Both the position numbers and the translations under genes were made by a program. Shown one piece after another: positions 1 to 13,816 of a stretch of DNA of 64,000 nucleotides; the stretch's first letter is position 1; every line of letters begins with the position of its first letter. The DNA is taken from assembly GCA_933228895.1 (NCBI GenBank), contig OW121847.1:79339656-79403655 (forward strand). Reading direction: 5' to 3'. This DNA comes from Platycnemis pennipes (lineage: Eukaryota > Arthropoda > Insecta > Odonata > Platycnemididae). The notes under the pieces were generated by a model. That model was given only the letters and a program-made list of their open reading frames with translations. It was not told the origin of the DNA and made no database searches.

Positions 1-1900
1 ATGTAGATTTGACGGAAGATATTACGATAAGCGGGACAGAAAAAAATAAGGTCTAAAAGGAGATAAATGACTAGAGACCCAGAATCAAAACAATGGAAAC
101 AAGGGATATCAAATTCCTGGATCACCTGTTTAGATAAACAGCTTTCGGGTGAACACTATGGATTGGAAGATACTCAGGGGAAGGGAAGAGAGAGATCAAG
201 GATTCAGTATTTGAAGAGGGCAGAGGAATCAATGGAGACAAAGAGACACCTGCAACTAAAGAGAATATCGGAAAACAGGACAACTTGGTTGCAGCGACTA
301 GGCTGAGCTTTCAGTGAAAGAAGAATAATATCATCTAGCTTAGGTAAAAGAATTAGTGAAACTATGGAGAATGCAGTTTTGATTACAAGCGAAAGGAAAT
401 TTAGAATTTAACAAATGTAATTTAATGAGAGGCTTCCAAAGTACAGTTTTGTGTTCCTAAAGGTCCATAATCAACACATGTTTTGAAATGTATTTTGTTT
501 TATATTAATTTCAATTATGCTATTGGAACTCTTTAATCTGCAAAGAGCATTGGAAACTTCATGATCAACAATCCAGGCGTACATGAATTAATGTAAATAT
601 AGTGCCATGAGAACTTCCCAATATAGTAACGTTACATGAGAAATACGAATACGATTCAAACCTGCATGAATTATCTCTATTGAAATTACTAAATGATAGT
701 ATTACCTGAAAGTAACCTGCGCGTAGTTTTATAAAGAAACTTCGCGCTGGTTACTGAATACGCTAAAAGAGAACATTCGATCCCTATAAATTTGTAGGCC
801 AGAATAATATTTCCAGCTATGAAATACTTACTAAAGTAATATTTTGTTCCCATTAAGTTTTCTTCATTTTCATGAAAGCATGGTAATTAAACGAATATCA
901 ATGCGAAAGTGGATATGGGATGCAATTAAATGCAAAATATATAAGAGTTCAGTGTTTTCATCTCCTACGACTCACCACAACTAAGTAGGTATTTCTATTT
1001 ACGAATATTCCTTCACGATTCCTAGTTTCATGTCTAACATGATACTGCTGCCAAATCATATCATTATCTTCAAATTGCACCCAATTCGTTCCGTATCCGA
1101 CGAAATAAAGCCTAGGTATTTGGGTAACGCTGGAAAAGTGAAGAAAGGATTATTCATTTCCATTAGTGAGTTAGTCTGATTGCGCCGAGAGTTATAAAGA
1201 AGTTTTCAATCCTCGTACTTGTGCCAGCATTAGTCATAAAAAAATCACAACGATGAAACAGTATCATGATGAAAATGTGCTAGGAAATATCGAGTTTAGC
1301 GTAGGAAATGTTGGGCAACCTCATTAATATTACGTTGGGAAAACTCTTGGGGTACCTCCCATCTCCGACATGAAGAGCGATTTAAGTTACCGTATTTGAT
1401 TCCATCATTCCGAATCAAGTAAAATTAAATTAAATTCAACCTCTTATTAAAAATTGCCTCGAAGACGCCTTAAATACAGCATTTTCATCAAAACTTAAGG
1501 CATGTTTCGGCACAAAGACTCACTTTAATACAGTTACTCAGTATGTAACTACCCCACTACGCAGTCAAATTCCGAACGAGGCGTAATTCATGTACACAGA
1601 GGAAAATATTAACTCTTTGACGCGCAAGAATAGAAGTTAATTCGGTCACTTGAGCCAAAAGGACCCTCCACGCATATCAAGATGAGCTCACCCTTCCAGA
1701 AACTCTTAATGACGGTAGCGGTCTCTACGAGTTGAGAGAACATAAACTGCTCTCCTTCATCCAAAAGCGAGCACGTCTCAGACGCAAGGGCCGGGAATTA
1801 CAGTCATTGCGTAAATTAACGATGCGTGGACGAGCCTCTTGTGTCCACTCCTCTCGTTTACAATGGACATGCATACCAAGACCCCGAAAACAGAAAGTGG
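1..1900. other. AT-rich stretch without a recognisable gene
   Basis: Reading frames here are short and none resembles a known protein. The 79-codon frame near the left edge (67-306) has no recognisable domain and is treated as chance. No repeats of note. Confidence 0.5.
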
Positions 1901-2700
1901 AGCACCAAAGATCGGGAGAGAGAGAAAGGTGAAAACTAGGGAATAAGGAAAGAAAAGACAGAGTGAGAGAGATGAGAATTCCGTACACCGGTCGAGGAGG
2001 ATGAATAAAAGGGGCGAAGGAGGAGAGGGTGGAGAGAGAGAGAGAGAGAGAAGGGTATAAAGGAAGGTAGAAGAGGGAGAAAACCCCAAGGGGGAATGCA
2101 TGGGAAGGTACAGGTGCTCGTCGGGGGCACGGCCGACAGAGAGATATGGGACTGCCTATGGGGGTTGAAGGAGGCGGGGGGAGGGAGTGAGAATGGAGCG
2201 AGATGGCTGGCTACCCTAGGGAGGAAGTGAAGAGGAGCGACGTGAAGGGCCGCGAGGGGGCGGGAGAGACCGCGCCCCCGTTACACCCCTCCCAGGCCAC
2301 CCCCCGCGTACAAAGGTGCGGCAGGTGAGGGGATCTGGAGGAGCGAGGGAGGGAAAATATGCAAGTATGCGCGCATATCGCGGGCAGAAGGGTCGGTAGG
2401 ACGTGCTTTACTCGCGGGGGCGGGGATGATGATGATGGTGATGATGATGACGACGATGAGCTTGTCGAAAGGCGACCCCCGAGGAGTGCAAAGGAGTCGT
2501 CGCGGGATGGACGCTAAGGATTTCCCTCCGTGGTCGGTGAATAAAGGGTGAGGGAAGGCCGACCATTAGAGCGGAATATTTCTCATCCGGGGCGTCGAGC
2601 CCCGAAACCGAGCAACCGGGAGCGTGGTCGGGGTGAAGATGGTGAGGGGGCGGGGTGGGGGTTGGGGGGATGGGTTTCGTGCTCCTAAAAGGGTCGAGGC
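1900..2700. other. GC- and purine-rich island with microsatellites
   Basis: The plus strand is strongly G/A-rich for about 800 bases and contains many CpG dinucleotides. It holds a (GA)n microsatellite near 2030-2052 and an imperfect (GAT)n run near 2427-2460. Such islands in arthropod DNA can mark promoters or 5' exons, but I see no TATA box, start codon or coding pattern that ties this one to a gene. Confidence 0.45.
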
Positions 2701-3940
2701 TGTGGAAGGATGAGGGATGTCGGGGAGCAATTACCTCCTATCAAACTCCAATCAAAGGAGTGGATATGGATAAGACCCGCTTTGGAATCGAATCTCTCAC
2801 GTGGGAAGATGACGGTCCTTGAAAAACAATCAAAAGTTTCGGCTGGAACGAGGACGCTTCCCTCGTGCGTTGACATCGACATAAAACTCCTAGAAGAAAA
2901 CTTGCATTAAATATCTCATAAGATGTTATTTTGAGATGCGAAATAAGTCCGTAATCGGAATCAGAGTGAAGATAAAGTCATTATCTTCACATCCCGCTAA
3001 ATTTATACGAGTTTGCTCACAATAAATCCTCTCTCGTTATTATGAATCTCGTTATTGACGGACATAGGTATCACAACTTTTGAAGCCAAAATATGCTCGG
3101 CGATAAGTGGCTACAACAATGGATCATTAAAACAAAGTCCTAGAATTTGAACGATACCATCGTTAAACGTGTATTTTATATAATATATAGGTTCAAAACA
3201 TAATCACCCTTTTTTGAACATTATAACTTACTTGCCAAAAAGCAATTATTACCGATAGTTATAGTAACAGAAAAGCATTGAACTGGATTAATTAAAAAGA
3301 ATATGATTCATGGATATCAAGGTGTTATTTCAAGTACATCATTCTTGCTCACAAAACTGAGACGTTAAGTTAGTAATCTCATCCAAGGAGTCATTAAAAT
3401 TCAGATATGAAAATCTGGAACACACCTTTCATTAGTACGTCATTTCCTGGAAAACCTCCCAAAAGAATGAGTAAGACCCAATTCGGCAAGGAGCACGTGA
3501 ATTCGAGGTGGAACTGTGGTAAGAAGGAGTGATGATGAGTGCCCGCCCTGGGTATTGCCTCCAGACGCTCTCATCGTCCATATTTGAGACCGGTTGGGCA
3601 GGAGAGTCATCACATTCCTTCCTTTGGAAAGGAATCCAAAGCAGTAAACCTTCTCAAGGGTCCTTCCGGAAAGTTTTGTCCGATACCCGACACGCTCCAG
3701 GGTAGTATTCTGCCAGTAGACTCTTTGGGTCTTTCCGAATTCCCTTTTATATGGGAAATTGTTTTGCCGGTAATGCACAACGCAGCAGAACTCTTTAAGT
3801 ATTATTCTTTCTATTTTTACTATCTACTATTACTATGCGCACTTATTGTCTACTGTTCTTTCCTCGTACAATTAGGTATTCAAATACTGTAAATTCATCC
3901 AATAGCATAAATACCAGTGTATCAATGGATAATATGTCTA
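2700..3940. other. No supported gene
   Basis: Ordinary AT-rich sequence. A 117-codon frame at 3539-3892 has a hydrophobic end but no recognisable domain, start context or homology, and it leads into a LINE tail. Confidence 0.4.
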
Positions 3941-4085
3941 GACTAGAATCTTTTTTAAATTTTAAAGTTTAGACTAGAATATTATTACTAATCCTTTTTA
4001 TGCGAGATGCATGTTTGGTGTGAATTCCCCCCCTGCCGCACACCTTTATGGTGGCTTGCAGGGTATTATGTAGATGTAGAAGAAA
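3940..4085 (+). mobile_element. Non-LTR retrotransposon 3' tail (degenerate)
   Basis: The segment around 4027-4080 runs CCCCCCTGCCGCACACC, then GGTGGCTTGCAGGGTATT and ATGTAGATGTAGA. The same terminal signature recurs near 24146-24200 on the plus strand and near 45985-46060 and 62005-62070 on the minus strand. At 24.1 kb it sits just downstream of a recognisable LINE C-terminal coding remnant, which identifies it as a LINE 3' untranslated end. Only the tail is recognisable here. A direct repeat TAGACTAGAAT occurs twice just upstream. Confidence 0.55.
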
Positions 4086-6640
4086 TATAAAAAACTAACT
4101 TCCCTAACGATTCGCTTCTCCGCATCTGGAACTGAAAATTCAACAAAAAGATTTTGTATCAATTTTTCTTCCCAAATAAAGAAATTTCGATTGATTGGAA
4201 TAGCTACATTTTTGCTTTTGACATTCTAAATTTCCTAAAAAAAATTAAGTTTGATGGAGAGGAAATAAATTCTGCCCTTACTTTGTTCGTCTAAATAGAA
4301 CAGTTATACCTAAACATTGAATAAAGAAACCGTATCAAAAGCAAACATTGTATAGTTTTCTCTAATTGTAAGACAACCTGAGGCATCAATTACAGATGAC
4401 GAGAGGTACCAAATCCACCATATCAGTCTGCGCCTTCAACTATGTTACCTCAATTTAAGTTTAATTCCATTATGGTGTAATTTTAAAAGAATATTGAAAG
4501 ATAAACTGGCAAAATACAGGCATGGAGTGCAGGATAAATGAGAAGTACGTAACTTCCTACAGGAGAGACGTACAGACCCATGACAAACTCATATCCAAGT
4601 AAGCATTACAATGGCTTTACAGACCTCGGAACATTAATTTGTGAATAAATTTGTTCGCCACTCTGGAAGCTGGAGTCTATTCAATCGCAAATGACACGGC
4701 ACTCCCAAAACAATAAACGCGGGCACTTGGGAGCTGGAACTGACAACTCCCGCGCATCTGCATGCACCATTCCCGTGATGCATGTCAGGGCGAACGAAGT
4801 GAACTGGTATATGTCGGGTCGTAAACAAAAAAGAAACGGAAGCGTCGGAATAGAGGCCAGGACGCATCGCAATCGCCAAATAACGGTGTTTTTTTGCCGA
4901 GACAGTGGTGTCCTAGGAGGACAATATGTATAGGCACATGTGCAAGCACGGTTGTTGGGTGGATTCCGTGGGTTTGCAAACTAAGCAATATATTTAGTTT
5001 CTCAACCACGTCGTGAATATGAACTCCGCCTCCACCCATGTGAAATTAGCAGAATTTCAAAAAAATACGGAAGGAAGAGGAGTCACCATCGATGCAGTGT
5101 CAAAGAATAAATAATATACGGCGAAGTATTCTTCTAGCAAATCAGGTAGACGACTACGCCATTTGCAAGCCTCTTTAGCAATTTTCATTCGTTTATTTTA
5201 ACCAGTCCGGGAAGTATAAATAAGGATTGTCCGTATCTACTGAGCACAGAGCCGGCGTGGATTGGGAAGGTCGATAAGCATCAAACATCCTCGAAAAGAG
5301 TCACGATTATTTACAAGTGGCGCTACAATTTAAAAGTAATACTTAATTTGAATGTAAGAGTATACTGCAATAGAATCCATGCATCGGCATCGTTTCAAGA
5401 GAGGACCAAATCGATTTTCCCTACACACATCGAACAAAACATTTTCTGCAGCTGCGCAATGTAATATTTCAGCACTCTACTATTTACAGCAAGGGAAAGA
5501 TGACCAACGGATAAGACACAAGGTTAGGTTTTCAACTATTAGAATTTTGTGGTCTTCCAAAATAAACAAATGAGGCGAAATAAGTACAATACTGATTAAA
5601 ACGATAAAAGTCCATTATAACGACATCAGTCATCAACATCTCATGGTTTTTTTAATGCGGTTCATTTTTTTTTAAAGTATCATTAGTCCATGTCTCATAG
5701 TGGTGAGATGCATCATTTTTCTTGGCGGAGTGGTTATGACGGCATGTGGTAATGCATTGAAATGTCCTCCATCTTCCATCATGTTTACGGTCAACAACAT
5801 TGGCAATCGCGAGTTATTTCGGCGGAAAAGATTTAGAGTGCATGATTCAATCAGTATAACGAAACCAAAATGAACCTTATAGGGAAAATACGATACATAA
5901 GGAAACATTAATGTCGAGGATCCTTCACTGACGAGAATGAAGAGGAATAAGAGTGCTGAACATGAATCTTTTACTATTGTTCCAATGGAGAAAAGTCTCA
6001 ACAAGTAGGTGAAATGTAGAAAGCGATAACATCATTAATATCCTGTAATAAATGCCTTGAATAATACCATGTAAATAATACTCATTTTTAATATATATTA
6101 TGGATGCAGAATTAATAGTGACAAAGTAATGAAATTTTGGACCCAGGATGGGCTATTTATAATTCGCTAATTTGAAAAGTTGAAAAAAAGGAACCTTGTA
6201 AGTTACTGACATGTTTAATCTTATTCTTTAAGCATAAGATTTGAGTGAGGAATACCCATGAATGGCTCAAAATCAACCATCACAGGAAAATAATGTGCAA
6301 CACTAGTTTAGCTCATGAACCATAGATGACTTCCTCCGCTAACCATTCATAGCCACTACACTGCAAGAGTTTGTGAAGAAGAAAAAAGCGTCAACGCACA
6401 TTATTTACAATTGCTGATGGGATAGTAGGGGTTGGGTATTTACATTCTAGATGGAATAAGTAACCATAGGCTGGTAAAGTGGATAACTCTATAAATCCAA
6501 TTCAAAGCTATCGGCCACGGTCACACTAATTCCATTCCAAGTTTAAGTGTTACAACGAAGACAGACGTGTCCATAAAATATTTAGAATATAAATAAGAAT
6601 GAATCTCTGTTCTCGGAAAAATTGAATTTCAAAAGTATCC
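4085..6640. other. No supported gene
   Basis: AT-rich sequence with only short frames and no recognisable repeat family. Confidence 0.4.
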
Positions 6641-6649
6641 TCCACGTAT

Positions 6650-7760
6650 ACTTAACGGGCGCGGCTGAAAATTGCCATTCCAGAGCCGCGTGATCGCGAT
6701 TATTTAAAACTCCTCTTTGAAGAGACTAAAAAACTGAAAAATATTCCCGAGCCACGAGCAGCCTCGACAAAATCCCCGAAGGGAACGCCGCTACTTATAT
6801 GAACTGAGAAAAGAGCAGAGGGAATATATACGGACTGGATCCGAGGGATAGGCAGAGCGGGGTGACTGGAGATTTATTTACTCACGATTGAGTTCTCTCT
6901 ATCTCACACCTACTCCTTGACGCCTACCCTCTCCTTTAATATTTCCATGATACATGGAGGAATCCATTCACAATAAAATACCGCCCGAAGTTTTTGAGAA
7001 CGCCACACTACGAGGCGGGCCTCACACACACATGTAGTTAAAAAACTTTCTTGAGCTTTGCGCAACCTGTTCGTGGATGTCCTCAGTAGAGAACGGGAAA
7101 GCGAGATGCATTTTTTTCCCACTGCCCTCCCCGGACGTTCCATATTTTTCGTCCTTCTCTCTCTCTCTCTCATTTGTATGGGAAGAGGAGGAAGTCGGCC
7201 CTAGTCAAGACGACCACCTCCCATCTCTCCTCGGCCTCCCTCACGACGCTCACGACTCGTTGACAAAGAGCCACGTCGTGCCCCGACCTCCCTGTGCGTC
7301 GTCAACCCACCCCTTTCGCGGAAGCTTCGGCCTCCCTCACCCTCTTACAGCACGCCGTAGTCCGCCATTTTTCTCGCTCGGCCGCCCTGGAGACGACGAC
7401 GACGTTGTCGCCCCCACCTCCCCCTTATCACACCCCTCAAACTCGACGAGACGACTCCGAGAGAGGTGACTTCCTCAGACCGTTCCCGAGCAGCAACTCA
7501 CTCGTCCCAGGTCCCTCCTCCCTGACGGCGTTCCCGCCTCACTTTATTACCACCTAGCCTCGTCCACGGAACAGGACCCCACGCAGCGCTTCACTCTCTC
7601 TTGTGCCTTCCTCCCTATCAATCCCGCGTTCCTCGTCACCGCATCCTCCCTCTCTTTCTCACCCTTTCTACCTTATTCTCATTCTGTTTTTCCTCGACGG
7701 TCTCAGAAGCCAGGAAGGTAACGTGCCGACTTCGCAATCAAAAGGTCGCGAGATTGCATA
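6650..7760. other. CpG-containing, pyrimidine-rich island
   Basis: From about 7080 to 7720 the plus strand is C/T-rich with frequent CpG and a CT run near 7157-7170. Frames here (130 codons at 7077-7469, 87 codons at 7294-7557) are low-complexity Pro/Ser/Arg strings that follow the base composition. It may be a promoter or leader region of an unseen gene, but nothing decides this. Confidence 0.35.
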
Positions 7761-7954
7761 CCTGCTCAAGTATGGCTGTTAGTCTCACATGTATGGTTAG
7801 GGTATACGTTGCAATATAGCGAAAGCATATTTTAGGTTTGCGAAGAAGTCACGAGAAATTTTGAAGTAGTAAGGCATGAACAATACAAGAATTTCCAGAT
7901 ATAAAATTCCGGAACGCCTTGGTATCCGCAATTGAAATCTTTGGCAGTTGAACT

Positions 7955-8060
7955 GGCCATAACACCTGGTACGGGTTCGGGAAATTCCGGTTTCGAATTT
8001 CAGTGAAGGTTAATGATTATTTTCTCTTTGGAATTTTGCTAACAACAATTGCAGGTGGAG
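7955..8060 (+). mobile_element. tRNA-derived SINE fragment (family A)
   Basis: A degenerate B-box-like stretch (GGTTTCGAATTTC, about 7989-8001) is followed by GTGAAGGTTAATGATTATTTTC and TCTTTGGAATTTTGCTA. The same downstream block recurs at 22.7, 48.9, 49.0 and 54.0 kb, each time behind a tRNA-like promoter box. This is a decayed copy with only the B-box half and tail visible. Confidence 0.5.
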
Positions 8061-8089
8061 TACCTAAAAACTGAATTCTATCTCTTTCC

Positions 8090-8165
8090 CACAATTTCTC
8101 TTTCACTCTCCCCCACCTCTCTCCCTCTCACTCTCTCTCCCTTTCTCTCTCACTCTTCTTCCCTT
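8090..8165 (+). repeat. CT-rich low-complexity tract
   Basis: About 70 bases made almost entirely of C and T, including CTCTCTC runs. A simple-sequence polypyrimidine tract with no evidence of function. Confidence 0.6.
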
Positions 8166-8664
8166 CATTCCGTCTAATATGCATTCCCTTCGTTTCCATG
8201 ACAGAAAATTCATGTCCGCAACTCGGATACATTTGCTCCGCCCTCTTCACTCCCTGTACCTCCGGTGATTCGGCCATTCGGCTTTATGCCTCTACCACAC
8301 TTCGCATTTTTCCTACTCCACCACTTGCAGGACTCACGATGAGATTTCTGGCTCAGTCAACTCCGGCGAAGCCCCGCGGCATATTAAAGGCGCAAGTTTC
8401 ACAGGTTGAACACGCCGAGATTTGATTTTGATGTACATACCAGCCTGAGATTTGCAACATGTTTAATACAACGTTTACAAACCAGAATTAAATAGAAATT
8501 GGCGCATCCCTTGCTCCCATGCTATAGAATATTCGTCAGGTGATTCAACCAGTGGATTAGTAGATGATGTACCAACATTATCATATTTAAGTTCTTATAA
8601 AAACCCAAGAAACAGTACTTTGGTCTTCTAATTTCGGTAATTTAACATTATCATGTAGACAGAA

Positions 8665-8775
8665 CACTAACACTCATGCTCCGGATAGTGAAAAACCCAG
8701 CCTGGCACGATTCATACCCACGACGTAGGGCAAGAAAGGGATCTCCTCCACTCCAATGAGGTCTTAACTTAAAAT
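8665..8775 (-). mobile_element. tRNA-derived SINE fragment (family B)
   Basis: Read on the minus strand, the segment contains CGTCGTGGGTATGAATCGTG, which resembles a tRNA B box with flanking T-stem, followed by CCAGGCTGGGTTTTTCACT. The GGTTTTTCAGTG-type block is also seen near 26.8 kb behind another tRNA-like box. Short and degenerate. Confidence 0.4.
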
Positions 8776-8779
8776 CTGG

Positions 8780-11500
8780 GAATTTCCAATTTCATGAGTT
8801 TTATTTTGAATAGTAAAAGTAATATTAAAAGCAACAAACTAGAAAAAACACGAGAGGTTTTTGCGTAGTGTATTCCATGAACTGAGATTTATGACAAAAT
8901 TCAAAATATACATATTAACTCTTAATAAATGAAAGCTTGAAACTAACGAATTTCATTTCTAACGAAAAAATGTCACAGATTACAAACATTCGTACTGAAG
9001 TTGCTGGCTGAGGAAGCCCGTCTGAAAATACGCCGCGCTGTCACACAAAAAGGTCGGAGGCACGAATTTCACCACGCCATAACTGTTTATTACATAATTA
9101 GGACAAAATGCACGATAACTCATTTTTCATAGAATCATCTTAGCCGAAGATCACAATCAATCATTAATACATGTTACTTACATATCAGAACAAGAAGAAG
9201 AGAAGTTGTAACCTGTATGTTACCAAGTAGTTAAAAAAATATACTTTAGCACAATAAAAAGCAAGGAAACTAACTACGGTAATAATTTCTATCGAAGCTA
9301 ACACCGCAACTACTCGAGTTTTCACATATCGTACTAGATACATAATTCAAGAAGACACACAATTATAAAAATCTAACGTGACAAGAGTTGAGTGACTTAG
9401 GGATATAAAAAAAAGTTTTACAGTTCAGAGGATGAGATATTAAATGGTTTCCAGAATTAGGGAAAACAATTAATTCATTAAAGTTGGCACATCTCCTTTT
9501 CCATTTTCGAGGAAAAAATGCGCAAAATACTTCACCCGTTCAAACTCTTACTGAGGACCAGACTGAAAAAATGTCTTCCAAGAATCTTCCACTTTTCAAC
9601 AATCAACCAAGATATTCCAAATATGATCTTTTTTTTTCTTCCTTAACATCCGGAGACATCCTCGAAATGTCACCAATCGTGACAGCCTTGAGAGAGGGAT
9701 ATGGTTTTATGCACAGAATGTAGGGAGAGAGCCTCTTAGTGTCCCCTCCTCAACGTGTTCCCCTGTTCGCTTTCCTCCGCACTCGAACTTTCTCTCATCC
9801 GCACAATGAGCATTTTTTCCACTTCTCAAATAACAACATCAAACTTCACTTCCAAATTCATCTTCCTCGAAAGACCAAGAAAAAAACTCTGTCAAGTCTG
9901 CATTCTGGAAATACGAGTTTACAGCATTCCAATTAGTGGCTGAGCGTGATCTGAGAATCATTCGAGCAAATTTTAGAAGGGTTATTTTCATTTATTCCCA
10001 GACTTACTGAAGGTTAGGCATTCCTTCTCTTTCGACAGTGTAACTACAATGTCAAGTAAAAAATACGGAAATTATAACTAAGCCGATAACACCTACAGTT
10101 TCATGTACTCACTAATAGTTGAATGAAGAAATTTAAACATGAAAATGTGAAGCCGTTTGGTTTTCATTCCTATTTTCATCTCATTAGTAAATTAACCTAA
10201 GGTTTCCGAACTCAAAGTTAAATATTTTAAGACTCGCTGAGCAAGCACTTTGCATAGTAGCAATTTTTTCCGATTAGCTAACGAAACACATAGGAGTTCA
10301 CTAAACCAAATTAATATTCTTTGCTTTGGGATCATTATTGCCTCGTAGAAACTGCTTAAATTAACTCAATAATGCTAATTATCATACGAACAAATTTGAT
10401 TGCTGAACATTTGTCCACGTTCTTACTTTGAAGAACCACATGAAAAGAAAACTTCATCTCCAAATATATCTCATCAGACCAGAGGTAAATAATCCATTCT
10501 CAATATCAGACGCTTCATGATTATTCAAATAGCGTCCGCCAAGGATATATAACTAAAAACCTACTCACATTATATTTATACTAGGCGACTAAATTACGGC
10601 GTAATTAATAGCTTAGGCCAGCAAAGAGATAAAAGGTGCCTTATTTTTTATTCCAAATCCCAGGCACTATTTTTCGTTCACTTACATTAATCGAAATAGG
10701 ACATCTAGATCGGAAAAAATCCAAGTGGATATCAGATAAGCCCAGGGGTTTGCATTGCAGGCCATCTAGCTTTCATCTACAGTGTGAAAAGCAAGCATCC
10801 TCTAAGTTGAGTGGATAAGGTCACGCACCACTATAGGCAAAATTGGTTCCCTTTTAAAACGTGAAAAATTCATTGAACGCATGGGTTTTTTTAACGGATC
10901 CTGATGCTTCGCTACCACTAGGTGCTATTCATCTATGAGATGAATCCACCTATCAACACTTTCAACTTTTAGGGAAAAATATCAAAAAGGCGGAAACTCG
11001 GAAGAGAACCTAGGACACACCAGCCACCAAACTTACATAGGGAACATGCATAAAAAATTTTCTGGTCCGCAAAACAAACAAACGCGCCCTCTGCGAAAGC
11101 AGGGAACTTAACTGTACCCTTGACGTGATACGTCATCAGTCACTGGGTATAGTCCACCATGACGTTGTACCACGTATTGCCGCACTGAAAGTGTTAAAGA
11201 AACTTGGCCGAAAAAAAGATGTCTCTCCACGTAGGCTATTATATTACCGATCTACTAACTGTACATTACATAGAATTCCTGGTGCCGGTTTACTCTCAGC
11301 CACACACTCTTTCGATGGCCAGTAATATTGCGTACGTATAGATATAGATATACTATTCAGCCAACTTCGATCCAATTATAATGCGGGCCATGGAAGGAAC
11401 CCCTTCTTCATGAATAAACCTGAATTAAATAAGATCACCCGATTCATAGCGTGCGCCATTTTTCTTTAACCCCTTCGTCTGCACGAGGTTCACGAAATCG
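8780..11500. other. No supported gene
   Basis: AT-rich sequence with only short frames and no recognised repeat. The small overlapping frames near 9484-9943 are Phe/Ser/His-rich with no domain. Confidence 0.4.
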
Positions 11501-11519
11501 AGACCTTCTGAGACCCTTC

Positions 11520-11790
11520 CCCGCCGCTTTTTGAGTGTTGGGGGGGGATGGGAGGGGGGGCACGGAGGAGGTACCCCTGGCGATGAAAGGCCTTCCCATC
11601 CACCTCCCTTCCTTCCTTCACACCATCCACGCCACGCGAGCTCCGGGTGCAGGGCCCTTTCAAGGAAACCTCCTCTTCACGGGCCCTCCTCTGCTTTCGC
11701 ACCTCCATTTGGGCACTTCCCATCGCTGTCACTTTCCCGCTTTCACCATGTGCTCCCGTCGCGACTTTGCTTGCTAACAAGAGGATGGGT
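11520..11790. other. GC-rich island
   Basis: A short GC-rich block with a G run near 11540-11560 and a C/T-rich plus strand after it. Three overlapping frames (80-105 codons) cover both strands, as expected from base composition rather than coding. No gene signal. Confidence 0.35.
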
Positions 11791-12110
11791 TTCCGAGTCA
11801 CCACCTCAGCTAATGTTAATTAATGGAAGCATTATAGGAGCCATTTGAGGGAATGCAGAGGTGCGTAATTCCCTAACATGGCTGTACGTTAACGAAATGC
11901 GTTACGGAGAAGTAAAAGTGAAAGGCCAAAGTGAAAGCCAACTCTACAGACACTCCTGGGAATTGTAAAAATGCTGAGTAGTACGTTGTCATGAATTTCG
12001 AATTATGATAAAATTTACAAAAATGAAATTATCCGGTACAAATTTGGTTAGAGCTTATCCAAGATTCAATAGTAGCACACCACAAAATAGAGGCACAACA
12101 TGAATAACTT

Positions 12111-12184
12111 TACTGAAGCAATGCACACGCAATTTTCCACAAAATATTTTGTGGAAAATTGCGCGCGTAATATTACTTCAGTAC
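12111..12184. repeat. Palindrome within a larger imperfect inverted repeat
   Basis: Positions 12128-12163 form a perfect 36-bp palindrome centred in an AAAATATTTT core. The symmetry continues outward imperfectly: TACTGAAG at 12111-12118 is matched by CTTCAGTA at 12177-12184. The arm sequence GCAATTTTCCACA also occurs in the arms of the foldback structure at 52.1-53.0 kb. A MITE or foldback remnant is likely. It could also extrude as a cruciform. Confidence 0.7.
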
Positions 12185-13780
12185 GTACAAATTCCATTCA
12201 ATTTCGCGAGAATCCTCGGATTTTATAAATAATAACTTTCTTCGGGCTTTAAAAGAATGTGAGGCTTGATCTTGGGTACATTATAAACGTGAGTTTCTGA
12301 TTAGGATTCCAACTCTACGTTGGTATTATTGGCTGGTATTATTAAGCACTATCCATTTGAATTTAAGGATAGGTTCAATAATGTGCATCGAAAAAATGTA
12401 CGGCCGATTATAAATGAAGGATATCTAGTTTTAGCTATATTCGGCGCACATACATTTTGAAGATATTAAATAGGAATAAAAGCGAGGAGGACAAAGAGAG
12501 GAGACGTTCCTACCTTGCTCTTGCATCGAAAATACGACTTTGACAAACACGCGTATCGAATGCATGACTTTTCCACGTCAATATTTAGTTCTCGCTAGCA
12601 AGAAAGTAATGCAGATGAAGATGATATTAAACTTCCGGAATCCTTCAAAAGCCTACAATTTAATTTTAATTAATATTATGCGTGGAACTTAGGTCCACAT
12701 TAATTAGGTATGTCTTTCTAGGAACGTTCTCCTGATACCTTTCACACCACCGCCTTATTTAGTGCATAGTATACAATGTTTGCACACCATACTTACTAGC
12801 GTTATACCCATTAAATTCACTGCAGAAAATCAAGTAGCAATTCCACTGGATTTTTCAAGTCCTTTTCACTTTGCATTTATAGGTTAAAATTTTCTCCGTT
12901 CAGTGCCATAGTCATTGTTAAATACTGTTCTTTTATAGGTCTTTTATAATTTTCTAGGCAGAAAAAATGCACTTTCCGGTACCAACTGGGCACCACTATT
13001 TGCTAAACATTTTTCATCGTCTACGTTTCATGGAACAGAATCATCACATGAATACTGTCACCCCGCTCTCTTTACTAAACGCATCCAATACCACCTATTA
13101 GGTATTCCTAACTTACCTATTCATTTATGCCGTTCACCTGAATGGATAGGGGATTTTTAGATGAAAACTGAAATGAAAAGGAGTTGTTTTTTCCTGTTTC
13201 CGGGGTACCAACTCGCCGCTCGCGCCTGAAAAAGCCACAATGATTACTGAAATCACTGTTCGTGGTTGTTACCAAGAGAAAGCGTGAGGTGTTAGAATCT
13301 CAGAGAATCGGAAAAAATCCTAAGACCTTTTGTAACAGAAACGGTAGGAAATTCCACTATCTGAAATACATTTTAATGGCCAATAATTCCGTCCCCAATA
13401 GCTCGAGGTGTCCATGATAACTGCAAGGTGTGAGCAAAACCAAGTGGGAGGTTGGGGTAATCTATGCTAGCAATTACACGCAGATGATAAAAATGAGACT
13501 CCCTTTCCCTTCCATTCCCTTCCATTGCCATCCTTGTACCTTTCCTCCTGGTCTGAAGCGCCTATTAGTGCGGAAACAGACTTGAAAACACACAAGAAAA
13601 AAAGCCACGTCGAGGGCGTAGGGGAGAATATCGCAAAAAATCATGACGTTATCAGTTTGCAATTCAAGAGGGATTATGACACCAAACTCCGGGTGCAAAA
13701 AAATTACAGCAATACATTGCATTTTAATTTTTATCGCAAAAACAATAAATATTTCTTTAATAATATTTCAATAATAATTC
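12185..13780. other. No supported gene
   Basis: AT-rich, with no coding frame of note and no recognised repeat. Confidence 0.4.
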
Positions 13781-13782
13781 CA

Positions 13783-13816
13783 GATGGATATCTCAAGTCT
13801 ACTTGAGATATCCATC
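13783..13816. repeat. Perfect 16-bp-arm hairpin
   Basis: GATGGATATCTCAAGT at 13783-13798 is followed by CT and then its exact reverse complement at 13801-13816. A short perfect inverted repeat in AT-rich DNA, with no neighbouring gene to suggest a role. Confidence 0.75.

Noticed and set aside
7077..7469. 130-codon frame in the C-rich island.
   Set aside because: Ser/Pro/Arg-rich with no recognisable motif, overlapped by another frame of similar quality.
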